This document shows, piece after piece, positions 16,854-25,584 of a stretch of 64,000 nt of DNA (within the stretch, counting starts at the first letter, position 1; each line of letters starts with the position of its first letter). Below the pieces are notes generated by a model. That model worked only from the letters and a program-made list of their open reading frames with translations. It made no database searches and was not told where the DNA came from. This DNA is from Moraxella sp. FZFQ2102 (GTDB lineage: Bacteria > Pseudomonadota > Gammaproteobacteria > Pseudomonadales > Moraxellaceae): contig NZ_CP099960.1 of assembly GCF_024137865.1 (NCBI RefSeq), positions 2,272,059 through 2,336,058 on the forward strand. Reading direction: 5' to 3'. The translations under genes and the position numbers were made by a program.

Positions 16854-17765
16854 ATGAATTTAAATAATGTCACGCTAAAACAACTGCGCGCCTTCAAGGC
16901 AGTGGCAGAGACAGGCAGTTTCACCAAGGCAGCAGAAAGCCTGCATTTGACCCAGTCGGCATTGAGTGGCTTGATCAAGGATTTTGAGACGACGCTGTCA
17001 CTGCGGCTGTTCGATCGTACCACGCGCAAGCTGTCCTTGTCGGTCGCAGGTCAGCACATTTATCCGATGGCGACCAAGATTTTATATGATGTCGAGACCA
17101 TGGCGACAGAAGTCGGACGCCTAAAAGCATTAGAAAGTGGCGTGGTGAATATCGCTGTCAGTCAGCAGCTTGCCGCGGCGATTTTGCCCAAGGTGATGGC
17201 AGAATTTGTCACCGCTTATCCGAATATCAAAGTTTCGGTCAAAGACTGTTCAGTCGATACGGTGATCAGTGCGGTGGCATCTGGTGAAGTGGATTTTGGC
17301 ATCGCACCTGCGCGTAATATCAGTGACAGCCTATCATCTGAGATGCTGTTCGATTTGCCGTTTTATGCGGTGATGCCACAAGCGCACCCTTTGACCAAGC
17401 GCGACTCGGTCGAATGGAAAGACCTAAAACACGAAAAGTTGATCACCATGGCAGGCGTGTTCAGTGATCTACTCAGCGATGAGCTGCCCGAAGAAGAAGC
17501 GCAAATGGTGAAAAACTCCGCATATCAAGTGAACTTTTTGACCACGGCATTTAGCATGGTAAACCAAAACTTGGGCGTAACCTTATGCCTGCCCTATTCA
17601 CGCGCCCGTGTCGCCCAAAACGGACTAGAAATGCGCGTCCTAACTGCACCACGCATCACGCGCGCATCGTATCTGTATCGCTTGCGCGGACGGGCGTTCA
17701 GTGATGCGGCACATAAGTTTTATGTGGTTTTGTGCCAGCATTTACAGAGTAATGATTATACTTAA
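16854..17765 (+). CDS. LysR-family transcriptional regulator
   Basis: It has 303 aa. The N-terminal winged helix-turn-helix spans about residues 1-60 (LKQLRAFKAVAETGSFTKAAESL and TQSALSGLIKDFE), followed by a LysR substrate-binding domain from about residue 88. A TTG start eight codons upstream is possible, but ATG at MNLNNVTL fits the family. It is divergent from the VOC-FAH operon with an inverted repeat in between, so it probably controls that operon in response to a pathway intermediate. It ends at a bidirectional terminator shared with the autotransporter gene. Confidence 0.92.
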   Translation: MNLNNVTLKQLRAFKAVAETGSFTKAAESLHLTQSALSGLIKDFETTLSLRLFDRTTRKLSLSVAGQHIYPMATKILYDVETMATEVGRLKALESGVVNIAVSQQLAAAILPKVMAEFVTAYPNIKVSVKDCSVDTVISAVASGEVDFGIAPARNISDSLSSEMLFDLPFYAVMPQAHPLTKRDSVEWKDLKHEKLITMAGVFSDLLSDELPEEEAQMVKNSAYQVNFLTTAFSMVNQNLGVTLCLPYSRARVAQNGLEMRVLTAPRITRASYLYRLRGRAFSDAAHKFYVVLCQHLQSNDYT

Positions 17766-17790
17766 TTAATCAAAATACAAATATCCCACA

Positions 17791-17824
17791 AAAATGCCCA
17801 AACCGATGATGGCTTGGGCATTTT
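17791..17824. terminator. Bidirectional intrinsic terminator
   Basis: AAAATGCCCAA and TTGGGCATTTT form an 11 bp stem between the convergent lysR and autotransporter genes. Confidence 0.88.
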
Positions 17825-17839
17825 GTTTGGTGTGATGGC

Positions 17840-20800
17840 TTAGAATGCGATACGCAAGCCGACATTCGCCGATTGGCTGTCATAGCCTGACTGCCACTGA
17901 CCTTGATAAGTCGCTGAGACTTGAGCCCGTGGTGTCAGCTGATAGGTTGCGCCCACCCCTGCGATACCGATCGTGCGACCGATTTCGCGGCTGCGTGTGC
18001 TGAAGCGCCCATCATGATCAACAAAGCCTGCGCTAATGAAGCTTGCCGCATCGCCGCTTTCATAGCCCGCGGCAAGCTTACCAGTTAGAACAAGCTTTGG
18101 TGTGATCGCTTGATTGAACTTAGCACCGATGGTACTACGCACACTCTCAAAGCTTTGTTTATCCACAGTCAGATCATACACCCCTGCGCCTGTTTCGCGA
18201 TAGCCATCAGCGCGCACGCGTGCATAGTCGAATGCCACAAATGGCGTGATGTTACGATCGCTGGTACCGATGCGGTATTCCGCGCCGATGCCTGCATTGA
18301 CGGTATTGGCTTGATAATCTGATTTCGCTACAGAATTGGTCAACGTGTTCAGATGGCGTTCACCATCGATATCACTGCGACCGATGGCAGCTTGACCATA
18401 CAGGCGGGTTGCGTCATTTGCATAGTGATCAGTATAGATGATCGCTTGCTTAGACTTGGCGGTCAGCTGATGATTCGTGCGTCCGCGGCTGTCTGCATCG
18501 CTGTGTACATAAGACACCGCGACACCGACACGCGTCTGATCGAGCATGGTATCGATACCTGTCACCACGCCGTATTCATCGTTGTTATAGCCCAGCGCGC
18601 CTGTGTCATCAGCATCAAGCGTGCTGCTCTTACCGATCACTTTCGCCCAGAAGGCACGATCACGGTTAATATCTGTATCAAAAATCACTCCTAATGCCTG
18701 TGCATTAGCATCATGAACAATACGATTGCCTGCACCCATCATCAGTGGCTCAAGCTCGCTGACTGCTTGTGATAGCTTGGCAGAATCAAAATTCACCGTA
18801 TCACGAAGCAGTGCATCAGACAGTGCAGAACCATCTGCCACGACACCATCTAGGAAGCTTGCCAATGACAGCGTATCGGTATTGTTGTTTTCATTGACCG
18901 CAGTCACGAAGTTCACATCACGCACCGATGGCACTGGCTCAGGCTCTGGCTGTGGTGTTGGTTCAACTGGCTCAGGCTCTGGCTGAACATCAGGCTTAGC
19001 AGGCGTTTCTTCCACTGGTGGCACAACTGGTGGTGTCGGCTCAGGCTGCACAGGCTCAACAGGATCGGTCGGTACGACAGGCTGCGGCTCAACAGGTTTT
19101 GGTTCAGGTTTTGGCTCAACCACTGGCGGTACTTCAGGCGTTTGTGGTTCTTCAGGCTTAACCAAAGTGAGATGAACTTTATTTGGATCGGAATAATCCG
19201 CATAAAAAGTCACCAAAGGACTGTTATCAGTCACTTGCTTGAATTGCCCTACTAGTTTTTCTGCAGTGATGACATCTTTCCATACCGCAGATTTGTCGGT
19301 GTTGTTTATCAACTCTTGTGTAAGAACAACAAACTCGCCATTACTGATGTCAGCAGTGCCGTTAAAGACAAATTTGCCATATGGGTCAGCATTAGGATCA
19401 ATAACATCATCGGCATCGACCCATTCATTCTGTTTTTGATCAAAATAATCAAAATCAAATAGGGTAATACCCAAGCGATCCCCTGCTTTCATCGCATAGT
19501 CGCCATTAACTTTGAGCACACCTTCAGAGACAATGGTATCGCCCTGCCAGCCCATAGATGCGCTATCGATCTCTAAAGTACCCATACCAGTTTTTGTAAA
19601 TCCAACATTTGGGCGGGATGTCTCATATAAATCACCTTTGGCAGTGCCAACATTTCCCACCAAGCGTGCGTTTGGATTGATTCTGACATAATGTGGTTCT
19701 ATAGCCGCATTGCCATTGATATCAGTGTAATCTGCATCAATTTGGAATAGTACACCGCCTGCACCAAGCTCAATTGGGGTTGTGCTATCAAATCCTGCAA
19801 AGAAATTATTCTCACTGCGGGCACTATCAATCAATGATGCGTTATCAATTTTTACAGTAGCTTTGCCCTTTGGATTTCTAACGATATTACCCACATGAAA
19901 AATAGAATTATTGTCAATGATTAGCGTACCTTGACCTTCATTACCAACGGTAACCGTATCATTAAAATCCACCGCTGCATTATCAACCGTAAGCACGCCT
20001 TGTGAGCCTGCTTTATTTGCAATAATGACATTTTGGACATCGGTTAAGATTGACCATCCGTTGTTTTCTGAGTTTTTTGCAGTAAAAGTGCCAGTACCTT
20101 CATCGCCGACAATTAGATTGTCAGCAAAGATTTTGATATAGCGATCTTCAACATTTTCTTGGTCAAGCGTAACACTGCCTACACCTGCTTTGGTTTTTCC
20201 CAAAATCATGTTCCCTGCAGAAACGCTACCACTTTTTAAATCAATGATGCCATGACCTTCATTACCTACGATCAAGTCTTGGGTGGTGCGCACACCAGTG
20301 ATAAAAGATCCAATATCGACAGCAGATGTGATGGTGCCTTGAGATCCTTGTTTATTACCTAAAATGATGCCTTGATCGGAGATCAAATATCCTTTTTGGG
20401 CATTGATAGTCGCAGAGCCGCTATCACCGATAATCGTTTGTCCTGCGACCTGAATATGGTTATCCGATCCCCATGAAGTGGTCGATTCATTTTCTTTGCC
20501 CAAAGTGATGGTGTTGCCTTTACTGACAACATTAACACCTGCGATCAAGTCTTTACCGACAATAATCTCACCACGCTGCGAGAAAGCAACATGGCCGACT
20601 CCATTAACACCGACTAATAGATTTTCAGCGATCGTCGCTTTTGGGGATGTTGCATGGGCACTAAAGGCTGCCACATCAGTGACGGACAAAGTACCTCGAG
20701 AGCCTGATGACTGACCTAGAGTGATCGATGTGGCTTTTATTTCAGGTGAGACGATGGTAAGCGTGCCATCAGTAGATTTGGCGTTTTGATTAGTAACGGT

Positions 20801-21079
20801 TAGACTGGCAGTCGTCGTGTCGCCAATGATGGTATTTTGATAATTAACAACTGTGCGATGGCCATCAACCGTATCGGTACCTGCGATGATGTGTGGATTA
20901 TCAGTGATTGTGGTACTAGAAGTATAATCCACCGCCATCGCTGATGAGCTTGCCATCACAGCACCGACCAAAGCCATAGTCTTAAACGACTTACTTTTGC
21001 CTTTACTGCGTGCCAATTCACTCACACACTGCCATACGCCTGTGGCATGGTTAAAAATCACTCGATAAGCACGATTCAT
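17840..21079 (-). CDS. Autotransporter (type Va) with ESPR signal peptide and repeat-rich passenger
   Basis: This is a 1079 aa surface protein. The start MNRAYRVIFNHATGVWQCV is an extended signal peptide region, with AAAGGG 7 nt before the ATG; the signal ends near ASSSAMA. The passenger (about residues 55-640) consists of beta-strand repeats built on VGNEGxGT and LGxxxGSxGT patterns, as in beta-helix autotransporters. A Pro/Glu-rich linker (about 645-717) follows. The last ~270 residues form the outer-membrane barrel, ending in LRIAF with the terminal phenylalanine used by the BAM machinery. No protease triad or other catalytic motif was noticed, so adhesion or aggregation is a guess. It is monocistronic, closed by the terminator at 17.8 kb. 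Confidence 0.93.
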   Translation of the reverse strand: MNRAYRVIFNHATGVWQCVSELARSKGKSKSFKTMALVGAVMASSSAMAVDYTSSTTITDNPHIIAGTDTVDGHRTVVNYQNTIIGDTTTASLTVTNQNAKSTDGTLTIVSPEIKATSITLGQSSGSRGTLSVTDVAAFSAHATSPKATIAENLLVGVNGVGHVAFSQRGEIIVGKDLIAGVNVVSKGNTITLGKENESTTSWGSDNHIQVAGQTIIGDSGSATINAQKGYLISDQGIILGNKQGSQGTITSAVDIGSFITGVRTTQDLIVGNEGHGIIDLKSGSVSAGNMILGKTKAGVGSVTLDQENVEDRYIKIFADNLIVGDEGTGTFTAKNSENNGWSILTDVQNVIIANKAGSQGVLTVDNAAVDFNDTVTVGNEGQGTLIIDNNSIFHVGNIVRNPKGKATVKIDNASLIDSARSENNFFAGFDSTTPIELGAGGVLFQIDADYTDINGNAAIEPHYVRINPNARLVGNVGTAKGDLYETSRPNVGFTKTGMGTLEIDSASMGWQGDTIVSEGVLKVNGDYAMKAGDRLGITLFDFDYFDQKQNEWVDADDVIDPNADPYGKFVFNGTADISNGEFVVLTQELINNTDKSAVWKDVITAEKLVGQFKQVTDNSPLVTFYADYSDPNKVHLTLVKPEEPQTPEVPPVVEPKPEPKPVEPQPVVPTDPVEPVQPEPTPPVVPPVEETPAKPDVQPEPEPVEPTPQPEPEPVPSVRDVNFVTAVNENNNTDTLSLASFLDGVVADGSALSDALLRDTVNFDSAKLSQAVSELEPLMMGAGNRIVHDANAQALGVIFDTDINRDRAFWAKVIGKSSTLDADDTGALGYNNDEYGVVTGIDTMLDQTRVGVAVSYVHSDADSRGRTNHQLTAKSKQAIIYTDHYANDATRLYGQAAIGRSDIDGERHLNTLTNSVAKSDYQANTVNAGIGAEYRIGTSDRNITPFVAFDYARVRADGYRETGAGVYDLTVDKQSFESVRSTIGAKFNQAITPKLVLTGKLAAGYESGDAASFISAGFVDHDGRFSTRSREIGRTIGIAGVGATYQLTPRAQVSATYQGQWQSGYDSQSANVGLRIAF

Positions 21080-21168
21080 AATATGACCCTTTGATGATAA
21101 AACCTTGCTGAATTGCAACAAAACCTATCTGTATCTTATCAAATAACCGAATCACTTAGCAAGTAAAA

Positions 21169-21202
21169 AAACAGCTATTGTCAATTCTAACAATAGCTGT
21201 TT
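21169..21202 (-). terminator. Intrinsic terminator of argJ
   Basis: AAACAGCTATTGT and ACAATAGCTGTTT form a perfect 13 bp stem, followed on the minus strand by a run of seven T. It lies just after the argJ stop and upstream of the autotransporter gene. Confidence 0.9.
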
Positions 21203-21218
21203 GCACCAGTTCGCCTGT

Positions 21219-22430
21219 TTATGAACGATAATCGGCGTTAATCTTCACATAGTCATAAGACAAATCGCAGGTATAAACAGTATCTGTGGCATCACCACGC
21301 CCAAGCTCAATGTGTACGGTAATCTCAGGACGCTTCATCACCTCACTGCCACGCGCTTCGGTGTAGCCATCTGCCAATCCACCACGCTCACAGATGGATA
21401 CTTCATCGAGTGCGACACTGACACGGCTTTGGTCAAGCTCAATACCTGCATAGCCAACCGCTGCTAGGATGCGACCCCAGTTCGGATCAGAGGCAAAAAA
21501 CGCCGTCTTGACCAATGGCGAATGTGCCACTGCATAAGCGACATCGGCACACTCATTGGTGTCTTTACCACCAGTGACTTTGACCGTGATGAACTTGGTC
21601 GCCCCTTCGCCATCACGCACAATCAGCGTCGCCAAGCGGACAAACACACGCTCAAGTGCAGCATAAAACTCGCCAAACCGCGGATGGCTCTCGCCAATCT
21701 CACCGGCTGTGCCTGTGGCGATCAGCGTACAGCAGTCATTGGTCGATGTATCGCCATCGATGGTGATGCGGTTGAATGAGGCATTGGTTAGCTTGATGAG
21801 CATGGACTGGAGCACAGCTTGATCAATCTTGGCATCAGTCGCCACAAAGCCAAGCATCGTCGCCATATTTGGGCGAATCATCCCTGCACCCTTTGAGATG
21901 CCTGTGATGTGATAATCCACGCCATCAATGCTTACCTTCTCACTAGCAATCTTCGGGATGGTATCAGTCGTGCAGATACCGTGTGCTGCATCCAGCCAGT
22001 TATTTTCGGACAAATCTGCCAAAGCACTATCCAGCCCTGCGATGATTTTGTCGCTAGGTAGAGTCTCACCGATGACACCAGTTGAGTAGGGTAAGATTTG
22101 CTCGATACTCACACCAGCTTTATTTGCCAAGGCATCACAAGTGGCAAGTGCACGCTTGACGCCATCAGCACCTGTTGCGGCATTGGCATTGCCAGTATTG
22201 ATGAGTAGATGTGTAGTCACTGTATTTGCAATGTGCTTACGAAGTACTTGCACAGGTGCGGCACAGAATTGATTTTGAGTGGTGACCGCTGCTACGCTCG
22301 CTCCTTTTGCAATCTCAAACACCACCAAATCACGGCGGTCGGCATATCGCACGTGCGCCTTGGTCGTGCCGATTTTGACACCAAAAATTGGATAAATCGT
22401 CTGCGGAATACTAATATCACCGACTGCCAT
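21219..22430 (-). CDS. argJ: Glutamate N-acetyltransferase / ornithine acetyltransferase ArgJ
   Basis: This bifunctional arginine-biosynthesis enzyme recycles the acetyl group from N-acetylornithine to glutamate. It has 403 aa, the normal length. The self-cleavage site lies in [16 protein letters not shown], with T191 as the nucleophilic N-terminus of the beta chain. GGAG stands 7 nt before the ATG. It is a single gene closed by a terminator. argD, acting one step earlier in the same pathway, is 33 kb away. Whether the enzyme is mono- or bifunctional cannot be told from sequence alone. Confidence 0.95.
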   Translation of the reverse strand: MAVGDISIPQTIYPIFGVKIGTTKAHVRYADRRDLVVFEIAKGASVAAVTTQNQFCAAPVQVLRKHIANTVTTHLLINTGNANAATGADGVKRALATCDALANKAGVSIEQILPYSTGVIGETLPSDKIIAGLDSALADLSENNWLDAAHGICTTDTIPKIASEKVSIDGVDYHITGISKGAGMIRPNMATMLGFVATDAKIDQAVLQSMLIKLTNASFNRITIDGDTSTNDCCTLIATGTAGEIGESHPRFGEFYAALERVFVRLATLIVRDGEGATKFITVKVTGGKDTNECADVAYAVAHSPLVKTAFFASDPNWGRILAAVGYAGIELDQSRVSVALDEVSICERGGLADGYTEARGSEVMKRPEITVHIELGRGDATDTVYTCDLSYDYVKINADYRS

Positions 22431-22534
22431 AACATCACTCCATGTTGCTAAATTACAAAACCGACTGCGATAGTCACTATTTATCGCTGATAGTCATCTA
22501 AAAAATTGTCGTCAAAAAAATGGCTGATTTATAA

Positions 22535-22568
22535 TCAATTGAGATAATCCTAACCATCACTCAATTGA
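22535..22568 (-). terminator. Hairpin between xthA and argJ
   Basis: TCAATTGAG and CTCAATTGA form a 9 bp stem with a 16 nt loop, 22 bp beyond the xthA stop. A T-run follows only after about 18 nt, so termination strength is uncertain. Confidence 0.4.
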
Positions 22569-22590
22569 CAAACCACCATGACAAAACCCA

Positions 22591-23409
22591 TTACAAATCA
22601 AACTTCGCCCAAATCGGTGCATGATCTGATGGCTTGTCCATGCCGCGAATATCATAGCTGATGCCAGCATCGATACAGTCGGCTTTTAGTCCATCGGTGC
22701 ACAATATATGGTCAATACGAAGTCCACGCTTAGGTGTATCCTCAAAGCCACGAGAGCGATAATCAAACCAGCTAAATTCATCAGCGGCATTTGGACGGAA
22801 TAGGCGATAAGTATCGCTTAGACCCGTCGCCATCAAGGCTTGATACCAGTCTCGCTCTTCGGGTAAAAATGAACAAGTCCCCTTGGCAAGCCAGCGTTTG
22901 GCATTGACTTCACCGATACCGACATCGATATCCAGTGGCGAGATATTCATATCACCCATGATGACAAGCTCACGCCCTGCCGTGGTCAACTCATTGATAT
23001 AGCGGTTCAAATCTGCATAAAATGCACGCTTCATGGGAAATTTGGTCTCATGGCTACGGTTTTCGCCTTGGGGGAAATAGCCATTAATCACATCCACCAC
23101 ACGACCATCGAAATCGTAGCGTGCATGAATCAGACGACGCTGTGCCTCAGCATCACCAAATGGAAAGCCTTTTTGTACAAAAATCGGTGCTGTCTTTGAT
23201 ACCAGTGCCACACCATAATGCGACTTTTGCCCAAAAAATTCCACATGATAGCCAAGCTCACTTGCCATCTCGAGTGGAAACGCTTCATCATGCACTTTGG
23301 TTTCTTGTAATCCGATGATATCTGCGTTCAAACTTTCTTTGACGGCTTGTAGCTGATGTGGTCTGGCTCGAAGCCCATTGATATTAAAACTGACAAATGT
23401 GGTCATCAT
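22591..23409 (-). CDS. xthA: Exodeoxyribonuclease III (AP endonuclease)
   Basis: It acts on abasic sites and 3' blocked ends in base excision repair. From the MMTTFVSFNINGLRAR start it has 272 aa, near the E. coli length (268). The open frame extends 30 more codons without family similarity. Catalytic landmarks are QETKVHD (Glu), INGYFPQGE, GDMNISPLDIDVG (Asp, Asn), FSWFDYRSRGF and the C-terminal KPSDHAPIW (Asp-His). It is divergent from a thioesterase gene across about 190 bp. Confidence 0.95.
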   Translation of the reverse strand: MMTTFVSFNINGLRARPHQLQAVKESLNADIIGLQETKVHDEAFPLEMASELGYHVEFFGQKSHYGVALVSKTAPIFVQKGFPFGDAEAQRRLIHARYDFDGRVVDVINGYFPQGENRSHETKFPMKRAFYADLNRYINELTTAGRELVIMGDMNISPLDIDVGIGEVNAKRWLAKGTCSFLPEERDWYQALMATGLSDTYRLFRPNAADEFSWFDYRSRGFEDTPKRGLRIDHILCTDGLKADCIDAGISYDIRGMDKPSDHAPIWAKFDL

Positions 23410-23600
23410 AAAACGCCTAACAACATAAAATTGCTGACTATTGTAACAATTTTTTGGGATAAATGGCGAAATTTTTTTGTGCTGTGATGACTTTGGCATT
23501 CATCAACTTACCGTGCTTGGTACTACCACCAAGCCATGAAAAGGTGTACAATAGTAAGCCAATCGATGCTAAGGCTAGACGGATTATCAAGGAATTTATG

Positions 23601-24056
23601 ATGGCTATTTTTCAAAAAAACTACAAAGTCTATATCAATCACACCGACGCAGGCGGGATCGTCTATCATGCCAATCATCTCACTTTTTTTGAAAATTGTC
23701 GCCGTGATTGGTTGGCGTCCTTAGGCTATGATGGCTACTTTTTTGATTTATCCAAGGATGGCGACAGTGCGGCGAATACCCATGGTCAAGGCGGTGCGGT
23801 GCATTTTGTGGTAAGTCAAGCCGAACTAAAATATATCGCCCCACTATTGGTCGATGATGAGCTGAGCGTTACCGTAGATAGTCTGACCATCAAGCCTGCA
23901 AGCCTAATCCTATCCCAAAGCATCTATCGACCTGATAGTGATAAGCCTGCCACCACAGGCATGATCACGCTTGCGTGCGTGCGTAATGATGGCAAGGCAA
24001 TTCGCCCTTATCGCTTACCGCAGAAGTTTGCCGATCTGATGAAATCGCTTGTGTGA
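23601..24056 (+). CDS. Acyl-CoA thioesterase, YbgC/4HBT hotdog family
   Basis: It hydrolyses short-chain or aromatic acyl-CoA thioesters. The protein is 151 aa from the second of two adjacent ATGs after AAGGAATTT; an open frame of 46 further codons has no family similarity. The active-site segment is NHTDAGGIVYHANHLTFFE, with the catalytic aspartate in HTDAGG. The gene runs directly into fetA, 7 bp apart, so it may be co-transcribed with the exporter, though no functional link is evident. Confidence 0.88.
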   Translation: MAIFQKNYKVYINHTDAGGIVYHANHLTFFENCRRDWLASLGYDGYFFDLSKDGDSAANTHGQGGAVHFVVSQAELKYIAPLLVDDELSVTVDSLTIKPASLILSQSIYRPDSDKPATTGMITLACVRNDGKAIRPYRLPQKFADLMKSLV

Positions 24057-24063
24057 TCATCGT

Positions 24064-24762
24064 ATGAATATAAGCTTATCTACAGATACCGATCAAGCAT
24101 TATTACAATTTGATGGTATCAGTATCACACATGAAGATAAAGTATTGCTAAATAATGCCACAGGGACAATCACGCGCCAATCCTTGATCGTGCTATGTGG
24201 TCAATCAGGCTCGGGCAAGTCGTTGTTATTATCAGCCTTGGCAAATCAGCTGCCGCATTTTGGGCAGGTGTCATTGTATGATCGTGGGCATATTTTATCG
24301 CAGCACACCACAGAGCCTACCCAGTGGCGCGCCAAAATCGCCCTACTGACGCAGACGCCTGTGATGATCGATGGCACAGTGCTTGATAATCTTGCTCTGC
24401 CTTTTACTTTTAAGCAGTATAAAGATCGCAACTTTGATCAGGCGTGGTGCGTCGCGCGCCTAGCTGAATTTGGCAAGCCATCAGATTTTATCCATCAAGA
24501 CATCGCAAATTTATCTGGTGGCGAGCGGCAGATTGTGCACTTTTTACGCACTTTGCAATTAAATCCTGCCTTGCTGCTGCTTGATGAACCGACTGCCGCG
24601 CTTGATGATGTCACCGCTCGGGTGCTGTGGCAGATGGTGCAGGCGTGGCTATCTGCCGATCCGATGCGTGCCGTGCTTGCCATCAGTCATCGTAAGGATG
24701 AGCAAGTGTACGCGACACAAATTTGGCAGATGGCAGATGGCTGCTTGGCGGTGCGTACATGA
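24064..24762 (+). CDS. fetA: ABC transporter ATP-binding protein, FetA/YbbL-like
   Basis: It has 232 aa. Walker A is GQSGSGKS, the ABC signature is LSGGERQ and Walker B is LLLLDEPTAALDD. In E. coli FetAB (YbbLM) exports iron and helps resistance to oxidative stress; similarity of the membrane partner supports the same family here. The ATG at 24064 was chosen; a TTG five codons earlier overlapping the thioesterase is also possible. Its stop overlaps the fetB start as ATGA, implying coupled translation. Confidence 0.85.
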   Translation: MNISLSTDTDQALLQFDGISITHEDKVLLNNATGTITRQSLIVLCGQSGSGKSLLLSALANQLPHFGQVSLYDRGHILSQHTTEPTQWRAKIALLTQTPVMIDGTVLDNLALPFTFKQYKDRNFDQAWCVARLAEFGKPSDFIHQDIANLSGGERQIVHFLRTLQLNPALLLLDEPTAALDDVTARVLWQMVQAWLSADPMRAVLAISHRKDEQVYATQIWQMADGCLAVRT

Positions 24763-25529
24763 CTTTGACATTCATTGATGTATTGATCTCTGCAAGCTTG
24801 GTACTGGTCGCCATTATTGTGTCGTGGTGGCTGAAACTTGGGCTTGCGCGCACGCTGATTGTAGCCAGTATTCGCACAATTGTTCAGCTAAGCTTAATTG
24901 GCTTGATCTTAGCTTGGGTGTTCGCGCGCGAATCGATGGTCGAAGTGCTGACGATTTTATCGGCGATGACCATCATCGCTGCCATTTCTGCTAAGAACCG
25001 TGTTAAAAAACCTTATCAAGGTTTGCTTATCGATACGCTTATTGCGCTTGGTGTGGCGACTTTTGCGGTGACATTGGTGGCGATGCTGCTGATTTTACAG
25101 GTATCACCATGGTATGCGCCGCAGTATATCATTCCGATTTTGGGCTTAATATTGGGCAATTCACTGACGGCGATTTCGCTGACCACAGGTCGGCTGATTG
25201 AGCATCTGCATGAGCAGCAAAGCCAAATCCGCACTCTACTTGCTCTATCCGCCACGCCTTTTGAAGCGTGTCATCGGGCTATGGCGACAGCGATCAGTGC
25301 AGGGATGCTGCCGACGATTAACTCGATGATGGTTGTGGGATTGGTCAGCTTACCAGGGATGATGACGGGGCAAATCCTAGCGGGCGCAAATCCGACGCAG
25401 GCGGTGCGCTATCAGATTGTGACGATGTTTTTGATTTGTGCGGGCAGTACGATTTCTTGTACGCTGTCGGCGGTTTTTGTGATACGGCGGTTTTTTGACA
25501 AGCAAGATCGCTTGGTTATACCTAAGTAA
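24759..25529 (+). CDS. fetB: ABC transporter permease, FetB/YbbM-like
   Basis: This is an inner-membrane subunit of 256 aa with about six membrane helices. The conserved segments IVASIRTIVQLSLIG, PILGLILGNSLTAISL and GLVSLPGMMTGQILAG match the UPF0014/FetB family. It starts inside the fetA stop (ATGA overlap). It is the last gene before a strong bidirectional terminator. Iron export is known for the E. coli member; the metal specificity here is inferred. Confidence 0.9.
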   Translation: MTLTFIDVLISASLVLVAIIVSWWLKLGLARTLIVASIRTIVQLSLIGLILAWVFARESMVEVLTILSAMTIIAAISAKNRVKKPYQGLLIDTLIALGVATFAVTLVAMLLILQVSPWYAPQYIIPILGLILGNSLTAISLTTGRLIEHLHEQQSQIRTLLALSATPFEACHRAMATAISAGMLPTINSMMVVGLVSLPGMMTGQILAGANPTQAVRYQIVTMFLICAGSTISCTLSAVFVIRRFFDKQDRLVIPK

Positions 25530-25539
25530 GTTGGGTTAC

Positions 25540-25577
25540 AAAAATAAAGCGTATGCCATCACATACGCTTTATTTTT
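25540..25577. terminator. Bidirectional intrinsic terminator
   Basis: A perfect 16 bp stem (AAAAATAAAGCGTATG with CATACGCTTTATTTTT) and a 6 nt loop lie between the convergent fetB and the serine protease gene. Confidence 0.94.
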
Positions 25578-25584
25578 GGCTAAA

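Noticed and set aside
18353..19203. Open frames opposite the autotransporter barrel and linker
   Set aside because: Low-complexity translations mirroring the Pro/Glu repeats; no start signals.
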